A stretch of 29,754 bases of DNA, taken from a virus. Under the pieces are notes generated by a model. The model saw only the letters and a list, made by a program, of their open reading frames with translations, was not told the origin of the DNA and ran no database searches. Position 1 is the stretch's first letter. The number at the start of each line of letters is the position of its first letter. This document shows positions 23,637-29,324 of the stretch, piece by piece. Position numbers and translations under genes: made by a program. The stretch lies in the IMG/VR virus record IMGVR_UViG_3300033571_003572, positions 1-29,754 of that record; one strand, written 5' to 3'.

Positions 23637-25097
23637 ATGTGCGATTGTATACAAATAACATACGCGTTCACGATTGAAATGGCACCCGTAACAATCGACG
23701 TTGAATCGGTTGGGACTTATAACGGTTACAATTATTTTATTTGGACCGTTGACGGTGTAACTTATACCATGTGGCACGACGCAACGGATAATTGGAATGT
23801 AACAACCGACGGCCTGGGCGGTTCGGTATTGGTCGCGTCGATTAAATCGACTTATTCCCCGTGTCCGATTGGATCAATTCCCGTATGGATTACAGGCGAA
23901 TTTTTTACAACGTTTACGACTGAACTTTGCCCCCCGATTGAATTAAAATGCGATTGCGGAATTACGGTTACTTTGAACAATCCACGTTTGAACGTTTGGA
24001 ATGTTACGGCGTTGGGTTTAATAAATGGACGACCTTATTACGAATTTACTTTCGTTGCTACGGTGTACGAATTCCGTTTATATTGGGACGGTTTACAATG
24101 GGTTATTGAAAACACAATCGATAACGTTATATTTTGGACGCTGGAATACAACGCAACGTGTCCTATTGGTATTGATTGGCGAAATAAAATCGATAACGAT
24201 TGGACCGCTGAAACGACGGGCGTACGTTGTGGCTGTTCGCCATTAGAGGACCGAACGCAATTTACATTCGATTCGATTAAATTACCGCCAATTTTTACCG
24301 AACAAAATAGGGGGTTAAAAGATTGCTGTTGCGAACAATTAGTTTTAGCGGGCGGCGGTACGGAATCGTGGAAAAACGACAAATCCAGCGCATGGATTAA
24401 ATTATCAGGTATCGACGACGCCGTTTCGTTTAAGTTAAGTAAATGCGGAATAGGCGCAACAGTTTACGAACCGCCTGTTTACGAGTTTATAAATGAACCA
24501 AACGCGTATTATACAACCATAAATTGGGCCGATGTTTTACTTTCGGACGGTGTGGGTAATTACGAACTTGAAATCGGATTCGTTATTTCAGGCGTTTCAG
24601 GCGTGTTTACATGGGCCGAATATAGTTTGCAACAGTACACCATACAAAATGCGCTTACAACGGCGCGCGTTCGTGCTATTTTTAACGGTTATCATGAAAT
24701 CGAGGGAATCAATTTTACAGGTTCAAACGTCGAATCGACACATCGTTTTCATGGATTTATCGGAAATCGACAGCCAAACACGGAAATTGATAACGTAATT
24801 TATAATAACAGGGAAATGAAACGCGTAATTCGTGAAAATTTGAACGATTACGAAATTATAACTGATCCTGAAAACGAGTGTATAATTAAACCGCTGGTCG
24901 ATTTGTACCTGTTAAGCGAAAACGATCTTTACATTTCGGATTACAACGCGCACAACCACAGTTACCGATATTTAGATTTGCCCGTAATTGTAAGCGAATC
25001 GCCATCGTACGAATACAAAACGTTGAGCCGAAAGGCCGTTTTAACGTGTAAGGTATCGGATAAATTCAAAAACAAACGAACATATTACAATGGCTAA
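23637..25097 (+). CDS. cysteine-rich repeat virion protein
   Basis: The 486-residue product contains two tandem repeats of about 100 and 93 residues. Each opens with a CxC motif (C2-x-C4 and C105-x-C107), has a NG.xY(F/Y)...W core with aromatic strands, and closes with CPIG (76-79 and 175-178). A third CxC (198-200) and a CCC cluster (230-232) follow. The rest (about 240-486) is beta-rich and ends in a basic tail (KVSDKFKNKRTYYNG). The Cys pairs could bind metal or form disulphides in the mature virion. It closes the tail operon and is probably an appendage or fibre protein. The family is not recognised. Confidence 0.6.
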   Translation: MCDCIQITYAFTIEMAPVTIDVESVGTYNGYNYFIWTVDGVTYTMWHDATDNWNVTTDGLGGSVLVASIKSTYSPCPIGSIPVWITGEFFTTFTTELCPPIELKCDCGITVTLNNPRLNVWNVTALGLINGRPYYEFTFVATVYEFRLYWDGLQWVIENTIDNVIFWTLEYNATCPIGIDWRNKIDNDWTAETTGVRCGCSPLEDRTQFTFDSIKLPPIFTEQNRGLKDCCCEQLVLAGGGTESWKNDKSSAWIKLSGIDDAVSFKLSKCGIGATVYEPPVYEFINEPNAYYTTINWADVLLSDGVGNYELEIGFVISGVSGVFTWAEYSLQQYTIQNALTTARVRAIFNGYHEIEGINFTGSNVESTHRFHGFIGNRQPNTEIDNVIYNNREMKRVIRENLNDYEIITDPENECIIKPLVDLYLLSENDLYISDYNAHNHSYRYLDLPVIVSESPSYEYKTLSRKAVLTCKVSDKFKNKRTYYNG

Positions 25098-25120
25098 AAA
25101 AAAATAAAAAAAAATAAAAA
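25096..25120 (+). repeat. A-rich tandem repeat (A9T units) in a leader
   Basis: Two units of nine A residues plus T, then five more A, lie in the 38-base gap between the Cys-rich gene and the gene at 25136. The tract is likely part of an A-rich translation leader typical of Bacteroidota, and could vary in length by slippage. Confidence 0.7.
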
Positions 25121-25135
25121 CAAAAACAAATCAAA

Positions 25136-25396
25136 ATGGCTGAAAAAATATTAAGAGTAAACGGAAATTATTTATTGATTACGGACGGCAAAGAAACAAC
25201 CGAATTTCAATTAAAAAACGTGTTTTACAAAACGGAAAACGACGCGTTTATTATTCGCGATTCGTCCTATCGTTTTATTATTCCTTTCGAAGAGGTTGGC
25301 ACCTATACGGACGGTAAAGAAAATTTTACCGTTGAATCAATTACATCGTTTTTACAAGCGAATACAGGATCGGTTGGCCGTGCATTTCCAATTTGA
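25136..25396 (+). CDS. hypothetical small protein (86 aa)
   Basis: The 86-residue product looks like a small beta-rich domain (ILRVNGNYLLITDGKETTEF, then DAFIIRDSSYRFIIPFEEVG) ending in a short helix and GSVGRAFPI. It has no signal peptide or membrane segment. It follows the virion genes and precedes the lysis cassette, which starts after a probable promoter, so it is the last gene of the structural block. Small proteins of this kind occur after tail-fibre genes in related phages in my general recollection, but their role is unknown. Confidence 0.6.
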   Translation: MAEKILRVNGNYLLITDGKETTEFQLKNVFYKTENDAFIIRDSSYRFIIPFEEVGTYTDGKENFTVESITSFLQANTGSVGRAFPI

Positions 25397-25405
25397 TTAT
25401 TTTTG
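25374..25405 (+). promoter_or_regulatory. probable promoter of the lysis cassette
   Basis: TATTTTTG (25398-25405) fits TAnnTTTG and lies 18 bases before ATG 25424. TTG at 25374-25376 is 21 bases upstream, slightly longer than the usual 19. It would drive holin, spanin-like and endolysin genes together. Confidence 0.5.
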
Positions 25406-25423
25406 TAGGTAAAAATTAAGGGT

Positions 25424-25744
25424 ATGAAATTTTTGAATGAGTTTGGCGATCTTTTAAGTATGGCCGTCGGAATGGTTGGGGCATTATTAAAGGGTTTGAA
25501 ATCACGATTGCATTTCACATCGGTAATTTTGGGAATGCTGATCGCTGGAATTTTAACGTTTTCAATTATCGGTGTTATCGAACAGTTTTATTCGACGTTG
25601 TCGCCGAAATTTATTATTTTAATTTCGTTTTGTGTCGGTTGGGTTGCCAACGAAATAACATCGAAATTAGACGCAATGGTTAACGACGTTTATAATATCT
25701 TTATTGCATGGATAAAAGCGAAATTTAACAGCAAATCAAAATGA
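25424..25744 (+). CDS. probable holin
   Basis: The 106-residue product has two clear membrane segments, 33-54 (SVILGMLIAGILTFSIIG) and 60-77 (PKFIILISFCVGWVANE), and a hydrophobic amphipathic start at about 8-24. Its C-terminus is charged (WIKAKFNSKSK). It starts a three-gene run with overlapping ends (ATGA-type overlap at 25741-25744) that finishes with a probable endolysin, the usual lysis cassette. The holin should form lesions in the cytoplasmic membrane at the end of infection. The sequence family is not certain, so the call rests on topology and position. Confidence 0.65.
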   Translation: MKFLNEFGDLLSMAVGMVGALLKGLKSRLHFTSVILGMLIAGILTFSIIGVIEQFYSTLSPKFIILISFCVGWVANEITSKLDAMVNDVYNIFIAWIKAKFNSKSK

Positions 25745-26034
25745 AAAAATTGTTTATTATTTTACTGTTTGTCGTCGGGACTGAATCGGCAAACTGTAAA
25801 CCAACAGTAACGATTACAACGGACACGACCGAAATACACAACGAACCTATTATTATCGACGGACACATGATAATACAGGACACCGTAATAATTGAAAAAG
25901 TTATCGAAAAAACGTTCCCAAAATCCACGCCCGAACAACGCAACGATTATGGTAAAATCGCGGCGGCGTTTTTTTCATTGGTGTTTGTAATCATGTCCGT
26001 AATTTGGGGCAAAAAACGCTCGAAAAATGGTTAA
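25741..26034 (+). CDS. spanin-like protein (signal peptide plus C-terminal membrane segment)
   Basis: The 97-residue product has a signal peptide-like start (MKKLFIILLFVVGTES) followed by Cys19, a possible lipidation site although ESANC is not a canonical lipobox. A beta-rich periplasmic stretch follows (TVTITTDTTEIHNEP, then DTVIIEKVIEKTFP), then one membrane segment at 72-90 (KIAAAFFSLVFVIMSVIWG) and a basic end (KKRSKNG). An outer-membrane lipid anchor plus a C-terminal inner-membrane helix is the topology of unimolecular spanins, which fuse the two membranes during lysis. It overlaps both the holin-like and endolysin-like genes. Confidence 0.55.
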   Translation: MKKLFIILLFVVGTESANCKPTVTITTDTTEIHNEPIIIDGHMIIQDTVIIEKVIEKTFPKSTPEQRNDYGKIAAAFFSLVFVIMSVIWGKKRSKNG

Positions 26035-26599
26035 AAGTTACACGGATAATCAGTTATTAACACGCGTTAAATCGTTGCCGTCGTTTAATGGTATTCCGCC
26101 AGGCTTTTGGATTTTAGGGGTTCAATCAATCGAGGATAAATTTAACACGTTTGACGACAAATTTTATTTGTTTGAGGGCGAACGGTTTGTTATGGTTACA
26201 TCGGGCACCACAAACGCTGGTAAAAACGGAATACTGAATTACGAAACTCAAAACCCGGCCGGCGTTGCTGTCATAAAAACGAACGAATGGTATTATAACG
26301 TTTGGCGTTACGGATTGCACAAGGGAAAAATGCGAGCTCTTAAACAGGTTCGTCCGTTTTTGATTAGTCGGGACGGCGACAAAGACCAACAAATCGAGGA
26401 AAACAAATCGTTACCCGTTATTTGTGGAATCAATTTTCACGCAAATACATACGATTTGAGCAATCAGGAAATAAAAACTATTATCGGTGGTTGGTCGCTG
26501 GGTTGTCAAGTCGTGAATAACACACCGAAATACGTTCAATTCATGGATCATGTACAGGCTCAAAAGGTCGTAACGTATTGTTTGATAAAAGAATTTTAG
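26027..26599 (+). CDS. probable endolysin with YkuD-like His/Cys motif
   Basis: The 190-residue product has no signal peptide. The ordered landmarks WILGVQSIEDKFNTFDDKFYL, RYGLHKGKMRALKQVRPFLI and INFHAN (H138) with GGWSLGCQVV (C160) match a phage lysis-protein pattern in which His and Cys form an L,D-transpeptidase (YkuD)-like active site. It would act on peptidoglycan after release through the holin. It is the last gene of the lysis cassette and overlaps the previous gene by eight bases. A YkuD-like enzyme could also remodel or protect the wall, so cell-wall degradation is an inference from position. Confidence 0.65.
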   Translation: MVKSYTDNQLLTRVKSLPSFNGIPPGFWILGVQSIEDKFNTFDDKFYLFEGERFVMVTSGTTNAGKNGILNYETQNPAGVAVIKTNEWYYNVWRYGLHKGKMRALKQVRPFLISRDGDKDQQIEENKSLPVICGINFHANTYDLSNQEIKTIIGGWSLGCQVVNNTPKYVQFMDHVQAQKVVTYCLIKEF

Positions 26600-26607
26600 T
26601 AAATTTG
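26578..26607 (+). promoter_or_regulatory. Bacteroidota promoter without a downstream gene
   Basis: TTG (26578-26580), 19 bases, then TAAATTTG (26600-26607) is a near-perfect consensus promoter. It overlaps the end of the endolysin gene. No ORF follows before the terminator at 26677-26710. Confidence 0.7.
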
Positions 26608-26613
26608 ACCAAA

Positions 26614-26710
26614 GTACAAGTTTAGTTTAGGTAAAAGCACAGGTTTTTTTTTCTTTTCATGTAGAAAATTTAGGTCGCGAACCCTCGAATTATCGGGGGT
26701 TTTCGCTTTT
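26614..26710 (+). ncRNA. candidate small non-coding RNA (about 95 nt)
   Basis: This is the stretch between the orphan promoter and the intrinsic terminator. The 5' end is estimated about seven bases after the -7 element. It contains no ORF; the single ATG at 26659 is followed at once by TAG. The middle holds a T-run (26643-26651) and the 3' end folds into the terminator hairpin. It lies between the convergent ends of the late genes and the start of the early genes, so it could be a phage regulatory RNA. Existence as a separate transcript is inferred. Confidence 0.45.
26677..26710 (+). terminator. intrinsic terminator
   Basis: GCGAA (26677-26681) pairs with TTCGC (26702-26706), and CCCTCG (26682-26687) pairs with CGGGGG (26694-26699) with one G-U pair and a two-T bulge. 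The loop is AATTAT, and TTTT follows. It ends transcripts from the orphan promoter and the late genes. Confidence 0.8.
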
Positions 26711-26732
26711 ATTCAAACTTTATTCAAACTTT
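26711..26732. repeat. 11-bp tandem direct repeat next to the early promoter
   Basis: ATTCAAACTTT occurs twice head to tail, directly after the terminator and about 26 bases before the -33 element of the early promoter. It is a candidate operator or protein-binding site. Confidence 0.7.
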
Positions 26733-26757
26733 TTTCACTTTTTTTTCTTGATAAGTG

Positions 26758-26787
26758 TTGTATATCAAAATAATGTTTTTATATTTG
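26758..26787 (+). promoter_or_regulatory. main early promoter
   Basis: TTG (26758-26760), 19 bases, then TATATTTG (26780-26787) matches the Bacteroidota consensus with ideal spacing. It lies after a terminator and begins the early gene block. The leader includes AAAACATC (26804-26811). Confidence 0.85.
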
Positions 26788-26823
26788 TGAACCCAATGAG
26801 GGCAAAACATCAAAAAAAACGAC

Positions 26824-27084
26824 ATGAAAGCAATTAAAATCGAAAACAGAAAAGAATTAAAGACATTCACATTTGGGCGCAATTGCACAACGCAACAAAT
26901 TGAAAACAGCATTTTTGTAATTTTTGAAAACAACGCTTCAATGAAATTACATTCACTTTGTAGCGAAATCGGTAATCAATTCGGTTGGTCGGAGGCTGAT
27001 AAAATGAAAAAAAGCAAATCCGAAAAAACAATTATTGAATTCATTAACAAATATCAATTATTCGTTTTACAGTATATTTCGTAA
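26824..27084 (+). CDS. first early gene product, unknown (86 aa)
   Basis: The 86-residue product is the first ORF after the early promoter and is followed after 11 bases by an intrinsic terminator. It reads as a small alpha/beta protein (MKAIKIENRKELKTFTFG, then NSIFVIFENNASMKLH) with a basic middle (ADKMKKSKSEKTI) and a C-terminal amphipathic helix. The arrangement (early promoter, one small basic gene, terminator) is that of lambda N. An antitermination role is therefore an attractive but untested possibility; I see no sequence similarity to N. Confidence 0.65.
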   Translation: MKAIKIENRKELKTFTFGRNCTTQQIENSIFVIFENNASMKLHSLCSEIGNQFGWSEADKMKKSKSEKTIIEFINKYQLFVLQYIS

Positions 27085-27095
27085 AACATCGAGGG

Positions 27096-27120
27096 GCGCG
27101 GCTCGAAAACGCGCTTTTTT
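27096..27120 (+). terminator. intrinsic terminator inside the early block
   Basis: GCGCG (27096-27100) pairs with CGCGC (27110-27114), followed by six T (27115-27120). It stands between the first early gene and the rest of the early genes. No TAnnTTTG element is seen between it and ATG 27143. Confidence 0.8.
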
Positions 27121-27142
27121 ATTTACTCAAAACATCAAATCA

Positions 27143-27259
27143 ATGAAAAAATTTTTTACCTATTTCACGCCACGCAATTACGAGGAACGTGAATCGTTAA
27201 TCGGGTTCTTTTGCGGCCTGGCTATTTTAGCAATCGTTTTTTACTTTTATTCAATCTAA
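27143..27259 (+). CDS. single-span membrane mini-protein (38 aa)
   Basis: ATG 27143 is chosen because it follows the AAAACATC leader (27129-27136); a longer in-frame start at 27035 would run back through the terminator and into the previous gene. The product starts MKKFFTYFTPRNYEERES and ends in one hydrophobic helix (LIGFFCGLAILAIVFYFYSI). It is a typical small early membrane protein with the N-terminus probably inside. Function unknown. Confidence 0.6.
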   Translation: MKKFFTYFTPRNYEERESLIGFFCGLAILAIVFYFYSI

Positions 27260-27269
27260 ACTTTACACC

Positions 27270-27431
27270 ATGGCAAACACAATTAAATGCAACGAATGTA
27301 ACGGATCGGGAACGGTCAAATTTCAAACCGATGAGGGGCCGTATAATCGTATTTTTGACGGCGATTGTCCCGAATGCGACGGATCAGGCGAAATTAAACC
27401 ACGACGTTTTTTTCTCGATGAGAACGAATAA
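27270..27431 (+). CDS. DnaJ-type zinc-finger mini-protein (53 aa)
   Basis: ATG 27270 to TAA 27429-27431 gives 53 residues. Two CxxCxGxG motifs are present, CNECNGSG (7-14) and CPECDGSG (33-40). This is the zinc-binding unit of the DnaJ Cys-rich domain, here with two of the usual four motifs, enough for one zinc site. There is no J domain. The end of the gene overlaps the next by 14 bases. It could bind unfolded protein or act as a small regulator. The frame is real by motif conservation although it is short. Confidence 0.75.
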   Translation: MANTIKCNECNGSGTVKFQTDEGPYNRIFDGDCPECDGSGEIKPRRFFLDENE

Positions 27432-27579
27432 TTACGAGGTCCGTTTTTATAACGTTTGTTCGCGCACATTTAAGCGCACAGCGACGAAAAAAACGGTACA
27501 GGCGTACGATCAGCGCCACGCGTTACAAATCATTGATCGACACGAAAATTTAATTATCGGTATAAAAAAAATATCATGA
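27418..27579 (+). CDS. small basic protein (53 aa)
   Basis: ATG 27418 overlaps the zinc-finger gene by 14 bases; upstream in-frame starts would read antisense-like shadow sequence through that gene. The product is basic, beginning MRTNNYEVRFYNVCSRTFKR and ending in a helix and strand (HALQIIDRHENLIIGIKKIS). It overlaps the next gene by four bases (ATGA). It may be a small alpha/beta nucleic-acid-binding protein; no family is recognised. Confidence 0.6.
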   Translation: MRTNNYEVRFYNVCSRTFKRTATKKTVQAYDQRHALQIIDRHENLIIGIKKIS

Positions 27580-27953
27580 ACGAACAAACGAAAACACACA
27601 TCGAACACTCTGAACAAATCGCTAAAATAACGGCGCAATTTAAGGAACGCCAATTTATGTGCAATTTGCTGCATGAACATATCAATAAACTAAATAAGAA
27701 AATCAGCGATTTGGAAATACAAAAAAAGGTCGCGAACGAATGTCATGATTTACGCATCAAAGATTTAAGCGATCGCGATATTTTAATTACTCAATTACAA
27801 ACGACAATTTACGACATTCTGGATCGTTTGAAAAGCGATTCGAAATCGACATTTTGTTCAGCAACGACACGAAAGTACGCCGATAAAATGTTCGATTTAA
27901 TAGAATATCAATACTTTGAAAATACAGGAAAAAATTTAACCGATAACGATTAA
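27576..27953 (+). CDS. coiled-coil early protein (125 aa)
   Basis: The 125-residue product is helical through most of its length, with heptad-like repeats at about 10-75 (EQIAKITAQFKERQFMC, then HINKLNKKISDLEIQKK). The C-terminal part (QYQYFENTG-like IEYQYFENTGKNL) is less regular. It overlaps the preceding stop (ATGA at 27576-27579). It may oligomerise and act as a scaffold or inhibitor of a host factor. No family is recognised. Confidence 0.65.
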   Translation: MNEQTKTHIEHSEQIAKITAQFKERQFMCNLLHEHINKLNKKISDLEIQKKVANECHDLRIKDLSDRDILITQLQTTIYDILDRLKSDSKSTFCSATTRKYADKMFDLIEYQYFENTGKNLTDND

Positions 27954-27956
27954 AAC

Positions 27957-28100
27957 ATGAAAACAAAACAAAACATCAAACAGCCACAACGTCCAGCGGT
28001 GGCGCATGGTGTAACCCATGCTGATCGTAAAAAATGGTGGACCAATTACAACGCCTCATTAGTTAACCGAATTTCCGAAATCAAAAAATCGCAATCATGA
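27957..28100 (+). CDS. small basic protein (47 aa)
   Basis: ATG 27957 to TGA 28098-28100 encodes 47 residues starting MKTKQNIKQPQRPAVAHG, followed by ADRKKWWTNYNASLVNRISE. The stop overlaps the start of the DnaA-like gene (ATGA), so the two are probably coupled. The AAAACATC leader motif is found inside the first codons (27970-27977). It is basic and could contact DNA or the DnaA-like protein. Confidence 0.6.
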   Translation: MKTKQNIKQPQRPAVAHGVTHADRKKWWTNYNASLVNRISEIKKSQS

Positions 28101-28486
28101 ACCCAAACGAAAATTTAGTGTCCGTCGATTTCATGTCAAACGTTTACGAGCTCATCGAAAAACATAACCTAAAACGAAAGGACCGTCGCCGGGCAACGAT
28201 TTACAAACGTTATTACCTTTACTCGAAACTTTACGACGCGCGGTTGTCATTGTCCCACATTGGCGTTTTATTCAATAAGGACCATGCTACCGTAATTCAC
28301 GGCCTGAAAATGCATAAACTTTACATGTCGCAAAACGACCAAGTTTATAAACATTACATTCAACCGATAATAAACGAATTACAGTTTACACCTGAACCGC
28401 GCGATTTGAAACGCGAAATAATGGAATGTAATTCACTTGACGAATTATTTATTATCAAACGTAACATTGAACGAAATTTGTATTAA
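28097..28486 (+). CDS. DnaA domain IV-like DNA-binding protein
   Basis: The 129-residue protein contains the diagnostic DnaA box-binding helix-turn-helix: LSLSHIGVLFNKDHATVIHGL at 50-70 with the DHATV signature, preceded by a helix rich in Tyr/Arg (RRATIYKRYYLYSKLYDA). DnaA itself has about 450 residues with an AAA+ ATPase, which is absent here. The protein probably binds DnaA-box-like sites, either to start phage replication or to interfere with host initiation. It lies directly upstream of the replication-organiser and helicase genes. Confidence 0.8.
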   Translation: MNPNENLVSVDFMSNVYELIEKHNLKRKDRRRATIYKRYYLYSKLYDARLSLSHIGVLFNKDHATVIHGLKMHKLYMSQNDQVYKHYIQPIINELQFTPEPRDLKREIMECNSLDELFIIKRNIERNLY

Positions 28487-28499
28487 ATTCGTCCTGTTC

Positions 28500-28579
28500 G
28501 CTTCCACATTATAGAACATTGGCATTATTGCCCCTTTATTTGATTTGCGACGTGGAAGCCGCGAGGATAATGGAGGGGC
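28500..28579 (+). ncRNA. interleaved inverted repeats, possible H-type pseudoknot leader
   Basis: GCTTCCAC (28500-28507) is the exact complement of GTGGAAGC (28552-28559), and GCCCCTTT (28530-28537) pairs with GGAGGGGC (28572-28579) with two G-U pairs. The pairs interlock in the order 1-2-1'-2', the topology of an H-type pseudoknot. The second stem is directly followed by eight T. It lies in the 118-base gap upstream of the replication-organiser gene and contains no ORF. It may be an attenuator or a sensing RNA. Confidence 0.55.
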
Positions 28580-28587
28580 TTTTTTTT
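28530..28587 (+). terminator. intrinsic terminator/attenuator upstream of the replication genes
   Basis: The stem GCCCCTTT/GGAGGGGC (loop of 34 bases) is followed by eight T (28580-28587). Genes downstream have no obvious promoter of their own, so readthrough seems necessary for their expression. The long loop is unusual and holds one arm of the other inverted repeat. Confidence 0.65.
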
Positions 28588-28604
28588 GCTTAAATAATTA
28601 CAAA

Positions 28605-29324
28605 ATGGCTGTAAACAAAAAATCATTTTTACTTTACGTCGACCTGATCCACACGGTCGAAAAATTACCCGACGATTACGCTGGTAAACTGTTCAAACAT
28701 TTGTTACAATACGTTAACGACATGAACCCCGAAACGGACGACATTGTTATTAACGTGGCATTTGAACCGATTAAACAATCGTTAAAACGCGATTTGGTAC
28801 GTTGGGACGAAACGAGGGAAAAACGTTCGAGGGCTGGTAAAATGAGCGCGGAAAAACGCAACAAAAACGAACATAATGAACACATGTTAACACATGTTGA
28901 ATTTGTTGAACAAAAACAAACAAGCGTTAACACACCTCAACAAGCGCCAACAAATTCAACTGATAATGTAAATGTTAATGTAAGTGTAATAAATAATAAT
29001 AATACTGTCGATGTCGAAAACATCGACTTTGATTCCCTGTTGAATTTGATTAACGACACATTCAAACGATCATTTCGAACAATAAACCAAAAGAACCGCC
29101 AGGCGTTTAATGCTCGAATGAAACAAGGCTACAAAAAAACGGACATTCAAACCGCAATAAAAAATTGTTCGACAAACGATTACCACATCGAAACAAATTT
29201 CCGATATTGCACCCCTGAATTTTTTTCCCGTGCCGATGTTTTGGATAAGTATTCGAACGTAACGATTGTGAAAAAAGAAAATGAACCTAAAAACGCCGCA
29301 AACGTGCCATGCTGGAATCGATAA
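28605..29324 (+). CDS. replication organiser/initiator (Phg_2220_C-like C-terminus)
   Basis: ATG 28605 gives 239 residues; an in-frame start at 28545 would cross the terminator. The N-terminal domain (MAVNKKSFLLYVDLIHTVEK, then DDYAGKLFKHLLQYVND) matches the DUF6291-like pattern of phage replication proteins. A Asn/Gln/Thr-rich linker (about 95-140) follows. The C-terminal domain (FDSLLNLINDTFKRSFRTIN, then KQGYKKTDIQTAIKNC and YCTPEFFSRADVLDKY) resembles the conserved phage C-terminal domain Phg_2220_C. It probably binds the origin and loads the helicase encoded by the next, overlapping gene. Confidence 0.78.
   Translation: MAVNKKSFLLYVDLIHTVEKLPDDYAGKLFKHLLQYVNDMNPETDDIVINVAFEPIKQSLKRDLVRWDETREKRSRAGKMSAEKRNKNEHNEHMLTHVEFVEQKQTSVNTPQQAPTNSTDNVNVNVSVINNNNTVDVENIDFDSLLNLINDTFKRSFRTINQKNRQAFNARMKQGYKKTDIQTAIKNCSTNDYHIETNFRYCTPEFFSRADVLDKYSNVTIVKKENEPKNAANVPCWNR

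Noticed and set aside
25090-25107. Five-codon ORF MAKKK before the gene at 25136
   Set aside because: It is too short to support and lies across the previous stop in an A-rich leader.
27035-27142. Long start for the 38-aa membrane protein
   Set aside because: It would include the terminator at 27096-27120 and overlap the previous gene; ATG 27143 follows the usual leader motif.
27211-27417. Upstream extension of the 53-aa basic protein
   Set aside because: It overlaps the zinc-finger gene, whose Cys motifs show which frame is coding.
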